A stretch of DNA of 64,000 nt from Avimonas intestinalis (GTDB taxonomy: Bacteria > Bacillota > Clostridia > Oscillospirales > Acutalibacteraceae): NCBI GenBank assembly GCA_904380375.1, contig CAJFID010000006.1:1-64000 (forward strand), given 5' to 3'. Numbering within the stretch: position 1 is the first letter of the stretch; every line of letters starts with the position of its first letter. Shown piece by piece: positions 16,235 to 23,902 of the stretch. Made by a program: the position numbers and the translations under genes. The notes beneath the pieces are model-generated. The model was not told the origin of the DNA. It was given only the letters and a program-made list of their open reading frames with translations, and searched no databases.

Positions 16235-18339
16235 CCCGCCGGCACCTCCGTTTCCTTGCGATAGTATTTCGCCTGGGTTTCAAACAGCTCGGCGTAGCGG
16301 GTGGGCCGCGCCATCAGGCTGTCGTGGGTCCCCTCTTCGATCACCCGGCCGCCCTCAAGCACCGCGATCCGGTCGCAGAAGCGGGTGCTCGCCAGCCGGT
16401 GGGAGATATACAGCGCGGTCTTGCCCTGCGTCATCCCGTCGAACTGCTGGTACAGCCGTTCCTCCGCCAGGGAATCCAGCGCGGCGGTCGGCTCGTCGAG
16501 CAGGATGCAGGGGGCGTCCTTGTAAAGCGCGCGGGCCAGGGCCAGCTTGGCGCTTTCCCCGCCCGAAAGCTCCACGCCGTCCTCCCTGACGACCTTGAGC
16601 AGGCTGTGGTCGATTCCACCGGGGAGGGCGGCGATCTTTTCCCAGAGCCCGGCGGTTTGCAGGCTGCGCTCCACCCGGGGGCGGTCGACCTCCGCCGGCT
16701 CCTTCATCCCCACGTTTTCCGCCACGGTAAAGGCGAAAAGCTGGGTCTCCTGGAACACGGGGGCGAACAGGCGGAAATAGTCGGCGCGGCGGTAGTCCCG
16801 CACGTTTTTCCCGTTGAGCAGGATTTCCCCCTCGTCCGGCTCGTACAGCCGGGTCAGGAGCTTTAGGAAGGTGGATTTCCCCGCCCCGTTTAGCCCCACC
16901 ACCGCCAGCCGTTCGCCGGGGCGGATGGTAAAGCTGACGTCGTGCAGCGCGTCCTGATCCTGCCCGGGGTAGCGGAAGGTGACGTGGCGGAACGCAAAGC
17001 AGAGGGGCTCGTGCAGCAGGGCGTCCGGTACCGGCTCCCCGCCATCGGGGATGTCCGGCAGGTCGAGGAATTCGCGGTAGTCGGCGACGACCTCGTTCTG
17101 CTGGCGGATGCCGATGAGGTTGTTCATCAGACCGTTCACCGCGTTGATGAAGGTGTGGATGCCGGTGGAATACATCAGGAAATCCCCGATCAGGATCCGC
17201 CCGTTGATCACGCCGGAAATCAGGAAGACGTAGAGCAGGATCTCCTGCAAAAGGGACAGAAAGGCGAAGGTGACCGACGCCCCCATCCACAGCCGCCAGA
17301 TGCGGGACTGCCCGTCCAGCCGCCGGCGCACCTCGGCGTCAAACTGGCCGAGCAGGAAATGCCGCAGGGAAAACAGCCGCACATCCTTGCCGAACTGGAA
17401 GTTGCTCATGGCTTCGTTGTTCAGGTACCACAATTTCCGCCATACGGGGGAGAGGGCGTCGTTTTCCTCCTTGTCCTTCTTCCAGACTTTCCAGAGGATG
17501 ACCTGGTTGACCGCGAGCAGCAGCAGGATGGCGAGCACCAGCAGGGGGTTGAGCAGAGCGACGACTGCGCCGGCCGAAAGCAGGACCAGCAGGCTGCTCG
17601 CGCCGTTCTGGACCCGGTGCATGATCCCTTCAATGCCGACGTCGTTGCTACCTGTCGCCCGGTCGCCCTTCTGGGCCAGGTCGAGCATGTCGGGGTCCTC
17701 AAGCTTTTGGTAGTCCATGCGGATGAATTTGGCGCCCGCGCGGGCGATGAAGCGCAGACGGACGGTGACGAAGCGGGTGCCGATGTTCCACCTGGAGATG
17801 GAGCCCCAGGCCCGGGCCAGCAGCAGGAGGGCGCCGAACCCGGCGGAGTAGGCGACGACCAGGGCGGCGCTCCCGCCCATCGCCGCTTCGTTGATGATGT
17901 ATTTGGGCATCAGCACCGGAATGAATTGGATGGCGGCCGCGCACAGGATGTTGAGGGCCAGGTAGGGCAGGAGGCGGGGGTCGTACTCCCGGATGCCGGC
18001 CAGCACATACCGGATGTTGCTGAGGTTGGAATACCGCGGCTTCTTTTTCTCTTTTTTCTTTTCATTCTTTTCTGCATCCTTCTTGGGCGTCCCGGCCTCG
18101 TTCCGGGAGCCCGCCTGGGCGCCGCCGCCTTCTCCGGAGCCCTTTTTGTCCGCCGGCTGGCCCTCCTCCTCGCCCGAAGCCCTGCCGGGCGCTGGTTCCG
18201 GCGCTGGACAGGGGGAGGCGGGCGCTTCCGGAGGCTGAGCCTCGGCAGCCGGCGGGGAAGCCGCGGCCTGCGGCTCCGGCTTCTGCGGACCGGGGGAGGA
18301 GGGTGCCGCTTTGGGTGCCGGGGTTGTTTTTTCGGACAT
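16231..18339 (-). CDS. ABC exporter half-transporter with long low-complexity N-terminus, first gene of a pair
   Basis: This product has 702 residues from the ATG at 18339. Residues 1 to about 105 are a disordered Pro/Ala/Glu/Lys-rich tail ending in a KNEKKKEKKKPRYS patch. A six-helix membrane domain follows, then an ATPase domain with Walker A GLNGAGKST, signature LSGGESAK, Walker B CILLDEPTAALD and switch YISHRLAS. I prefer 18339 over the in-frame start at 18468 because AAAGG precedes it and the extra 43 residues are Pro/Arg-rich noise. Both partners keep ordinary nucleotide-site motifs, so neither is obviously degenerate. A two-gene exporter of the MdlAB/LmrCD type is the likeliest reading. 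Confidence 0.88.
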   Translation of the reverse strand: MSEKTTPAPKAAPSSPGPQKPEPQAAASPPAAEAQPPEAPASPCPAPEPAPGRASGEEEGQPADKKGSGEGGGAQAGSRNEAGTPKKDAEKNEKKKEKKKPRYSNLSNIRYVLAGIREYDPRLLPYLALNILCAAAIQFIPVLMPKYIINEAAMGGSAALVVAYSAGFGALLLLARAWGSISRWNIGTRFVTVRLRFIARAGAKFIRMDYQKLEDPDMLDLAQKGDRATGSNDVGIEGIMHRVQNGASSLLVLLSAGAVVALLNPLLVLAILLLLAVNQVILWKVWKKDKEENDALSPVWRKLWYLNNEAMSNFQFGKDVRLFSLRHFLLGQFDAEVRRRLDGQSRIWRLWMGASVTFAFLSLLQEILLYVFLISGVINGRILIGDFLMYSTGIHTFINAVNGLMNNLIGIRQQNEVVADYREFLDLPDIPDGGEPVPDALLHEPLCFAFRHVTFRYPGQDQDALHDVSFTIRPGERLAVVGLNGAGKSTFLKLLTRLYEPDEGEILLNGKNVRDYRRADYFRLFAPVFQETQLFAFTVAENVGMKEPAEVDRPRVERSLQTAGLWEKIAALPGGIDHSLLKVVREDGVELSGGESAKLALARALYKDAPCILLDEPTAALDSLAEERLYQQFDGMTQGKTALYISHRLASTRFCDRIAVLEGGRVIEEGTHDSLMARPTRYAELFETQAKYYRKETEVPAG

Positions 18340-18526
18340 AGATACCACAGCCTTTCGGATCAAAGTAGGGGGCGGCAGGGCCGGAACCGGGTCCTCCGCC
18401 GGGACGGAGGGGGCCGCGCGGATGCGGAGGGACCGCGGGAAACGGCAAGGAGAAAGGAAAAAAGCCAAAACTCATGGGATAAAGCACAGGAAAATGGAAA
18501 GAATAATAAAAAAATAGGCTGCTTTA

Positions 18527-18555
18527 ACCATACATCGACAGAGGATCCAAGTCAA
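18527..18555 (-). promoter_or_regulatory. Probable promoter of the ABC exporter pair
   Basis: On the minus strand, TTGACT (complement of 18550-18555) and TATGGT (complement of 18527-18532) are 17 bases apart. This leaves a leader of about 180 bases before the chosen start at 18339. Confidence 0.5.
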
Positions 18556-18730
18556 GCAACTGTCCATAGAATTTCACAACGGCTGGTAGATCAATTCTGC
18601 AACGGTTGGTTGAGCGCGGCCGTTTTGCCTGGAAAAAGCGGGGGATGAGGCGGGAAATAGGCGCGGATCGGCCGCCTCCGGCGGGAGCCGGCGGCAGGTC
18701 TCCTTTTTCCTTTCCCCGGCCCTGCGGAGG

Positions 18731-18751
18731 GATGCAGCCACTGGCTGCATC
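18731..18751. promoter_or_regulatory. Perfect palindrome next to the cysK promoter, candidate operator
   Basis: GATGCAGCCA and its exact reverse complement flank a single central base. The palindrome ends 10 bases before the cysK -35 box, a typical activator or repressor position. It could also be a hairpin of no regulatory role. Confidence 0.4.
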
Positions 18752-18761
18752 CGGGCACGGC

Positions 18762-18790
18762 TTGACAGGGAGGGGAAAATCGGGTATAGT
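18762..18790 (+). promoter_or_regulatory. cysK promoter
   Basis: TTGACA at 18762-18767 and TATAGT at 18785-18790 are separated by 17 bases. The expected transcript start is near 18797, about 50 bases before the start codon. Confidence 0.75.
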
Positions 18791-18845
18791 CAGTGTACTG
18801 AATCATATAAAATCACTAGGATAACTATGAAATGGAGCGATAGCT

Positions 18846-19790
18846 ATGAACACGCAGCGGAAAAACCCCGTCGCCAAGAGCCTGGCCGACCTGGTCGGCA
18901 ACACTCCCCTGCTCGAGCTGGGGAACCTCATGCGCAAGGAGGGGCTGGGGGCGCGGGTGCTGGCCAAGCTGGAATCCTTTAACCCGGCCGGCAGCGTCAA
19001 GGACCGGGTCGCCCTTGCGATGATTGACGACGCGGAGGCGGCCGGCCGGCTCAAGCCCGGCGCGGTGATTATTGAGCCGACCAGCGGCAATACCGGCATC
19101 GGCCTGGCGGCGGTGGCGGCGGCCCGCGGCTACCGCGTCATCCTGACCATGCCCGAAACCATGAGCGTGGAGCGCCGCAGCCTGCTCAAGGCCTATGGCG
19201 CCGAACTGGTCCTGACCCCGGGGCCGGAGGGGATGAAGGGCGCGATCGCGAAGGCGGAGGAGCTCGCCAAGGAGATCCCGGGGGCCTTGATTCCCGGCCA
19301 GTTTGACAACCCGGCGAACCCGGCGGCCCACCGCACGACCACCGGGCCGGAGATCTGGCGGGATACCGACGGCGCGGTCGACGTTTTCGTCGCGGGAATC
19401 GGGACCGGCGGCACCATCACCGGGGTGGGCGAATACCTCAAGCAGCAGAACCCGGCCGTCCGGGTGGTGGGGGTGGAGCCCAAGGATTCCCCCGTGCTGA
19501 GCGGGGGCCCCGCCGGGCCGCACAAGATTCAGGGGATCGGCGCGGGCTTTGTGCCCGCGGTGCTTAACACCGCGGTTTACGATGAGCTCCTCACCGTGCG
19601 CAGCGAGGACGCCTTCCGGGCGGGGAGGGAGCTGGCGCGCTCCGAAGGGCTGCTGGCGGGGATTTCCTCCGGCGCGGCGCTGTGGGCGGCGCTTACGGTG
19701 GCCCGCCGGCCGGAAAGCGAGGGCAAGACCATCGTCGTCCTGCTGCCCGACACCGGCGACCGTTACCTCTCGACCCCGCTGTTTGAATAA
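18846..19790 (+). CDS. cysK: Cysteine synthase (O-acetylserine sulfhydrylase)
   Basis: This cytosolic PLP enzyme makes L-cysteine from O-acetyl-L-serine and sulphide. The 314-residue length is normal. The PLP lysine is Lys52 in SFNPAGSVKDR, the substrate loop TSGNTG is at 79-84 and the phosphate-binding glycine loop is GIGTGGTITG. EGLLAGISSGAALWAAL near the end is also typical of CysK/CysM. It is monocistronic, with its own strong promoter. No cysE or sulphide-generating genes are beside it. Confidence 0.93.
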   Translation: MNTQRKNPVAKSLADLVGNTPLLELGNLMRKEGLGARVLAKLESFNPAGSVKDRVALAMIDDAEAAGRLKPGAVIIEPTSGNTGIGLAAVAAARGYRVILTMPETMSVERRSLLKAYGAELVLTPGPEGMKGAIAKAEELAKEIPGALIPGQFDNPANPAAHRTTTGPEIWRDTDGAVDVFVAGIGTGGTITGVGEYLKQQNPAVRVVGVEPKDSPVLSGGPAGPHKIQGIGAGFVPAVLNTAVYDELLTVRSEDAFRAGRELARSEGLLAGISSGAALWAALTVARRPESEGKTIVVLLPDTGDRYLSTPLFE

Positions 19791-19824
19791 CGCGGGCGGT
19801 TTCCCTCGGCGTACTTGGCAGAAA

Positions 19825-19864
19825 GGCGGCCGGCATTGCATTCGCCGGCCGCCTGCGCTATACT
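19825..19864 (+). promoter_or_regulatory. GC hairpin after cysK overlapping a probable promoter
   Basis: GGCGGCCGGC at 19825-19834 pairs perfectly with 19844-19853 across a 9-base loop. TTGCAT at 19836-19841 and TATACT at 19859-19864 are 17 bases apart and could drive the methyltransferase gene. The hairpin has no T run, so it is a weak terminator at best. Confidence 0.45.
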
Positions 19865-19914
19865 GGAGGGAAAGCCGCCGGCCGCCGCCGGCGATATCAT
19901 TGGAGGGACGGGTT

Positions 19915-20760
19915 ATGCGGGAGCCGGCACGGCCAAAGGCGCAGCGAATTTATTCCAAAAACGCGGCGTATCAAAAATTTGAGGTGCTCAAGACCAACCG
20001 GAACAAGCGGTATAAATACGGGGAGTTTTTTGTCGAGGGCGTGCGCAACCTAAACCAGGCGGTGCGGGGCGGCTGGGAGATAGCGAGCCTGCTGTACTCC
20101 TTTGAAACGCCGCTGTCCCGCTGGGCGCAGGGGATGCTGGATTCGGTCAAAACCCCGCAGAATTATGAATTGACCGACGCGCTGATGGCGGACCTCAGCG
20201 GCAAAAGCGACGTTTCCGAGCTGATGGCGGTGGTCCGGATGCGGCCGGACGACCCGTCCCGCCTCCGCCTGAGCGAGAACCCGGTGCTGGCGCTGTTTGA
20301 CCGGCCGTCCAATCGGGGGAACCTGGGCACCCTGATCCGCTCCTGCGACGCGCTGGGGGTGGAGGCGCTGGTGCTCACCGGCCACGGCGTGGATCTCTAC
20401 GACCCCGACGTGGTGGTTTCCTCTATGGGCTCCTTTTTCAAGGTGCCGGTGCTGCGCATGGCCTCCAATGAGGAGGTAGAGGGCTGGATCGCGTCGCTTA
20501 AGGGGAGGTATCCCTCGCTCCAGGTGCTGGGCACCACCTCCCACACGCAAAGGGAGCTGTTCCGTTACGACCTGTCCGGCCCCGTCCTCTTTTTGATCGG
20601 CAACGAGACCGACGGGCTCTGCGCCCGGTTTAAGGAGCTGTGCGACGGGCTGGCGACCATCCCCATGGCGCCGGACGCCTGCGCCTCCTCCTTCAACGTG
20701 TCCTGCGCGGCGACCGTGCTGTTTTACGAGGCGGCGCGGCAGCGCCGGGCCAAGCTGTAA
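19915..20760 (+). CDS. SpoU-family (SPOUT) rRNA/tRNA 2'-O-methyltransferase
   Basis: This is a SAM-dependent RNA ribose methyltransferase of 281 residues. An N-terminal substrate-binding part (KFEVLKTNRNKRYKYGEFFVEG) is followed by the trefoil-knot SPOUT domain. Motif 1 is PSNRGNLGTLIRSCDALG, motif 2 VLFLIGNETDGL and motif 3 ASSFNVSCAATVLFYEA. The asparagine and arginine of motif 1 are conserved. I chose the ATG at 19915 because TGGAGGG precedes it; earlier in-frame starts lie in cysK. The target nucleotide cannot be read from sequence. Confidence 0.9.
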   Translation: MREPARPKAQRIYSKNAAYQKFEVLKTNRNKRYKYGEFFVEGVRNLNQAVRGGWEIASLLYSFETPLSRWAQGMLDSVKTPQNYELTDALMADLSGKSDVSELMAVVRMRPDDPSRLRLSENPVLALFDRPSNRGNLGTLIRSCDALGVEALVLTGHGVDLYDPDVVVSSMGSFFKVPVLRMASNEEVEGWIASLKGRYPSLQVLGTTSHTQRELFRYDLSGPVLFLIGNETDGLCARFKELCDGLATIPMAPDACASSFNVSCAATVLFYEAARQRRAKL

Positions 20761-20776
20761 TCTTGGCTGCAAAAGC

Positions 20777-20814
20777 AAAAGGCCCCGTGAGGCATACGTC
20801 TCACGGGGCCTTTT
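20777..20814. terminator. Strong bidirectional terminator
   Basis: AAAAGGCCCCGTGAG at 20777-20791 pairs perfectly with 20800-20814 around an 8-base loop, giving A and T tracts on the outer ends. It separates the methyltransferase from the convergent small-protein gene. Confidence 0.9.
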
Positions 20815-20815
20815 G

Positions 20816-20983
20816 TCACTTTCCTGTCAGATGGTCTGCGCACTGCTGGAGTTGCTGCTTTGACGTGATTTTCACTCCCGACTGATGGATCGTCTCCTGG
20901 ACGTATTTCGGGAGGGACTGGAAGCACTGCTGAATTTCCGGATCCTGCGTCAAAGGATCGCTCTGCGGATTTCCGTTTGCCAT
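20816..20983 (-). CDS. Small conserved-looking protein, paralogue of the next gene
   Basis: This protein has 55 residues, starts MANGNPQSDPL and has a near-perfect AAAGGAGG ribosome binding site before the ATG. The core FQSLPKYVQETIHQSG is followed by SKQQLQQCADHL. The next gene encodes a protein of the same pattern: SLP, two residues, VQE, then a serine and a second helix. No membrane or signal segment is present. I recall small proteins with an SLPxYVQE core in Oscillospiraceae but know no function for them. It ends at the strong terminator. Confidence 0.75.
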   Translation of the reverse strand: MANGNPQSDPLTQDPEIQQCFQSLPKYVQETIHQSGVKITSKQQLQQCADHLTGK

Positions 20984-21018
20984 AACGGTCTGCCTCCTTT
21001 TCCGGGCGAGCGGGAAAT

Positions 21019-21207
21019 TCAGGAGCGCAGCCCCAAGTACCGGACAAAATTCACGATGTCCTCTTCGGAATGGAATTCGTCCTGGTGGGCGTTGACCTGT
21101 TCCTGCACTTCCTCCGGCAACGAATAAAAATCCAGTTCCCGGCGCTGCTGCCATTGGGCAATCGCCGCCACGCCGAGCGGATTCGCTCCGTTAATGCCCT
21201 CGATCAT
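21019..21207 (-). CDS. Small protein with SLPEEVQE core, paralogue of its neighbour
   Basis: This protein has 62 residues, starting MIEGINGANPLG. The core FYSLPEEVQEQVNAHQDEF, then SEEDIVNFVRYLG, parallels the neighbouring 55-residue protein. An AAAGGCGGG site precedes the ATG at 21207. The gap to the next small gene is about 35 bases, so they form a two-gene operon. Earlier in-frame starts give Arg/Pro-rich sequence and are rejected. Function unknown. Confidence 0.7.
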   Translation of the reverse strand: MIEGINGANPLGVAAIAQWQQRRELDFYSLPEEVQEQVNAHQDEFHSEEDIVNFVRYLGLRS

Positions 21208-21499
21208 GGTTTTCCCGCCTTTCTGCACGGCGCATGGTTGCCGGCGGCCGGTCCGGAGCGATGATCCGCAGGCGATGAATCGCCCGGATCCTTCGCCGAT
21301 GGCCGGCCCGCCGGCATTCGGAAAACGCCGCGCGGTGCGGCGCCTTCCGGTTCTTAGTTTGCGGAAAAACCATGCGGATAGGCAGGAAAAAAGCGGCGGA
21401 AAATTTTTAATTTGAAACCCATCGGCGCAGCGCCTTGAGCTAGGCGGCAATGACGGCGGGGGAGCGGGATGGTTTTCCTGCTCCCCCGCCTTTTGACGG

Positions 21500-22417
21500 T
21501 CAAGCCATCGTCTGCTCTTGCCCAAGCGGGACGGGGGAGCCGAACACCGGCCGCCCGTCCTCCCAGGTGAATTTCTGCGCCCGCACGCTGCGGCCGTCCC
21601 AGCCGCCGCCGGGGATTTCTATAGCGTGGTAGACGATCCAGTCCTCCGACCCGTCGGGGGAGGTGGTAAAGGAGCAATGCCCCGGGCCGTTTGCCGCCTC
21701 GGCCTTTGAAAACACGGGCTGGGGCGATTTGCTCCAGTGCTGCGGGTTCAGGAGATCGTCCCCTTGCAAGGTGAGCATCCCCAGGCAGTAGTCGTCCGTC
21801 CAGCTCCCGCTGGCGGAGTAGACCAGGTGCAGCGCCCCGTCCTTGATCAGCGCCTCCGGCCCTTCGTTGACCGTGGGGAAGCCGACGCATTCCCAGGCAT
21901 ACTCCGGCCGGGAGAGGCAGACCCGCTGCCCGCGCAGGGTAAAGGGGTCGGCCATCTCCGCGATGTAGAGCTGCTGGGAGACGTCCACGTCGCCCTCCCA
22001 GCCCGACCAGACGAAGTAGCGCTTGTCCCGGTACGAGAAGGCCGTGCCGTCAATGGCCCAGTGGTCGTCGGGCGTGCTGACCTTGCCTGCCATACGAAAA
22101 GGCGACTGCGGCCCGTCGCCTGCCAGGGCGTACATCCGGTGCCGGGCATTCTGCCCGTCGTCCGCGGCGACATAGATCACCCAGCCGCCGTCGATGCGGT
22201 GCAGCTCGGGTGCCCAATAGTCCCGCGAATAGGCCGTGCCCTCCGGCGCGGTGTAAACCCGCACCGGCTCCGCCCGGCCGATCCCGCTTAGCCGCTCCGA
22301 CCGGGAGACAAAAACGGAGCTGCCCTCGGAGAAACAATAATAATACGCGCCCTCGTGGTAAAAGACCCATGGGTCGGCATGGGGAGTAGGAAGCAGGGGG
22401 TTGAGGATGGTGTCCAT
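21500..22417 (-). CDS. Glycoside hydrolase family 43 protein (arabinosidase/xylosidase fold)
   Basis: This protein has 305 residues with a five-bladed beta-propeller pattern. The three GH43 carboxylates are visible: Asp15 in HADPWVFY (base), Asp123 in WAIDGT (pKa modulator) and Glu185 in VNEGPEAL (acid). WAPELHRIDGGWVIYVAADD at 68-87 is another hallmark. There is no signal peptide, so it probably trims short oligosaccharides in the cytosol. Linked specificity (alpha-L-arabinofuranose, beta-xylose or galactose) is open. The start at 22417 has an AAAGGGGA site. It is transcribed away from the large sugar operon and marks its left border. Confidence 0.88.
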   Translation of the reverse strand: MDTILNPLLPTPHADPWVFYHEGAYYYCFSEGSSVFVSRSERLSGIGRAEPVRVYTAPEGTAYSRDYWAPELHRIDGGWVIYVAADDGQNARHRMYALAGDGPQSPFRMAGKVSTPDDHWAIDGTAFSYRDKRYFVWSGWEGDVDVSQQLYIAEMADPFTLRGQRVCLSRPEYAWECVGFPTVNEGPEALIKDGALHLVYSASGSWTDDYCLGMLTLQGDDLLNPQHWSKSPQPVFSKAEAANGPGHCSFTTSPDGSEDWIVYHAIEIPGGGWDGRSVRAQKFTWEDGRPVFGSPVPLGQEQTMA

Positions 22418-22523
22418 ACAAGGATTCCCCTTTCTAAAATAAAAATACCGGTCCATCCGCGCCGGCGCGCCGGGATGGATAGGACGGCAGGAATCCCGGC
22501 ACGCCGGACATCCGTCCGACTTA

Positions 22524-22552
22524 TATATAAGCCAAACGGGGCCAAATGTCAA
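22524..22552 (-). promoter_or_regulatory. GH43 promoter
   Basis: On the minus strand, TTGACA (complement of 22547-22552) and TATATA (complement of 22524-22529) are 17 bases apart, about 100 bases before the GH43 start. Confidence 0.7.
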
Positions 22553-22633
22553 ATGCTTTTGGATTTCTATTTTAAGGAAAATTATCCAATAACAGTTTGA
22601 TCGTTGATAAACACAAAAAATTTCAAAATAGTA

Positions 22634-22661
22634 TTGACAATTCATTGGTTTATGATATACT
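22634..22661 (+). promoter_or_regulatory. Promoter of the main carbohydrate operon
   Basis: TTGACA at 22634-22639 and TATACT at 22656-22661 are 16 bases apart. The operator at 22669-22696 begins just where transcription should start. Confidence 0.75.
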
Positions 22662-22668
22662 CATTTTT

Positions 22669-22696
22669 AGATTAACGTTAACGTTATCGATAATCT
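22669..22696. promoter_or_regulatory. LacI-type operator, copy 1
   Basis: This is a 28-bp imperfect palindrome. It holds two 10-mers, TTAACGTTAA and TTATCGATAA, two bases apart, flanked by AGA and TCT. Central-CG palindromes of this kind are typical LacI-family sites. It matches the site at 49886-49913 at 25 of 28 positions. The LacI gene at 46.9 kb is the obvious candidate. Confidence 0.7.
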
Positions 22697-22846
22697 AAGG
22701 CCCGTACGACAGATCACTGCGGAAAACCATCAAAAAGAGTTGTTTGGTTTGCCAGTGCCGTTTTCATGAACAAAAGGCCGCCGGCTCATGCGGCAGGCGG
22801 CGGACAGAGCCCGGCCCGACCGCCGGGGAAGGGAGAGGGAAAAGGG

Positions 22847-23902
22847 TTGGAAACGCAGAAGAAGCTGGAACGCCTCCGGCGGTATTTGCAGGAGAACGGG
22901 ATCCCGGCAGCGGTCATCAGCCGGCAGCCGAATTTTTCTTGGCTGACCGGCGGAGGGCGAGGCTTCATCGGCCTGGCGTCGGAAGCTGCCTGCGGCCGTC
23001 TTGTCGTTACAGCCGACCGGGCGGTCCTGGTGGCCAACAACATTGAAGCCGGCCGCTTGGCCGCGGAAGAGCTTCCCGCCGGCGTGTTTGCCAGTGAGAT
23101 CGTCCCCTGGGCGCAGGACGGGGAGATCCCGGCGGTGATCCGGGGCCTGTGCCCGGACGGCTACCGCGCGGACGCGGAGCTGGAGCCCTTCTTCTTAAGC
23201 CAGCGCACCGTCTTGTGCCCGGAGGAAGCCGGCCGCTTCCGCCTTTTGGGCCGGGAGGTAGACAGGGCGATGTGGGAAGCGGCGCGGGGCGCCTCTTGCG
23301 GGATGTCGGAATTTGAAATGGCCGGCCGCCTGTCCGCCGCCCTTTGGAGCCGGGGGATTGAGCCGATCACCCTGTTGATCGCGGCGGACGGCCGGAGCCG
23401 GAGGGTGAGGCATTATGTCCCCACCGGCGCTTTGGCCCGGCAGGGGTTCCTCTGCTCGGTTTGCGCCCGCCGGGGAGGGCTGGTTGCCTCCGCCACCCGC
23501 ATCCTGGCGTTCCGGCCGGACTTTGCACAGGAGTATGAACGGCTGCTTGAAGTAGAGGCCGCCGCAATCGGGGCAACGGTTCCCGGCCGGACGATGGGGG
23601 AGGTTTTCCGGATCATCGCCGCGGCTTACGAGAAGGCGGGGTTCCCGAGGGAAATCCGGCGGCATCACCAGGGCGGGCTGACCGGCTACCAGCCCCGCGA
23701 GATCCGGGCGGATGCGGAAACGGCGCATGAGATCTGCGCGGGCGAGGCATACGCCTGGAACCCCTCCTGCGAGGGGGCGAAATGCGAGGACACCCTCCTG
23801 GTTACAGCGGAGGGGGCGGAGATCCTGACCGCCGGCGGCGGTTGGCCGTCCCGGTTGGTTGCGGGGAGGGAGCGGCCGGCTGTGCTGCGGCTGTATGGCT
23901 GA
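22847..23902 (+). CDS. M24 (pita-bread) peptidase-like protein lacking metal-site Asp residues
   Basis: This protein has 351 residues in the two-domain layout of creatinase/aminopeptidase P: an N-terminal domain to about 125, then the pita-bread fold. The usual metal Asp pair is replaced. By eye Ser204 and Ser215 occupy those places in LCSVCARRGGLVASATR. The His (RHHQGG, 273-274) and a late Glu (Glu314 in AKCEDT) remain, with the AWNPS segment at 303-307. Hydrolysis is doubtful or uses altered chemistry. I prefer the TTG at 22847, preceded by GGGAGAGG, over the ATG at 22766, which has no ribosome binding site. It is the first gene after the operator and overlaps the EamA gene. Confidence 0.7.
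   Translation: METQKKLERLRRYLQENGIPAAVISRQPNFSWLTGGGRGFIGLASEAACGRLVVTADRAVLVANNIEAGRLAAEELPAGVFASEIVPWAQDGEIPAVIRGLCPDGYRADAELEPFFLSQRTVLCPEEAGRFRLLGREVDRAMWEAARGASCGMSEFEMAGRLSAALWSRGIEPITLLIAADGRSRRVRHYVPTGALARQGFLCSVCARRGGLVASATRILAFRPDFAQEYERLLEVEAAAIGATVPGRTMGEVFRIIAAAYEKAGFPREIRRHHQGGLTGYQPREIRADAETAHEICAGEAYAWNPSCEGAKCEDTLLVTAEGAEILTAGGGWPSRLVAGRERPAVLRLYG

Larger units (their letters stand above)
18340..18845. other. Divergent leader region between the ABC exporter and cysK
   Basis: About 500 bases without a supported gene. It contains a minus-strand promoter for the exporter, the degenerate repeats CAACGGCTGGT and CAACGGTTGGT around 18578-18609, a perfect 21-bp palindrome at 18731-18751 and the cysK promoter. 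Confidence 0.55.
22418..22846. other. Divergent control region of the large carbohydrate locus
   Basis: This AT-rich region of about 430 bases contains a minus-strand promoter for GH43, a plus-strand promoter and a 28-bp palindromic operator. No supported gene lies in it. Confidence 0.65.

Noticed and set aside
22766..22846. ATG start for the M24-like gene at 22766
   Set aside because: No ribosome binding site and a Pro/Gly-rich leader of 27 residues; the TTG at 22847 has a good site.
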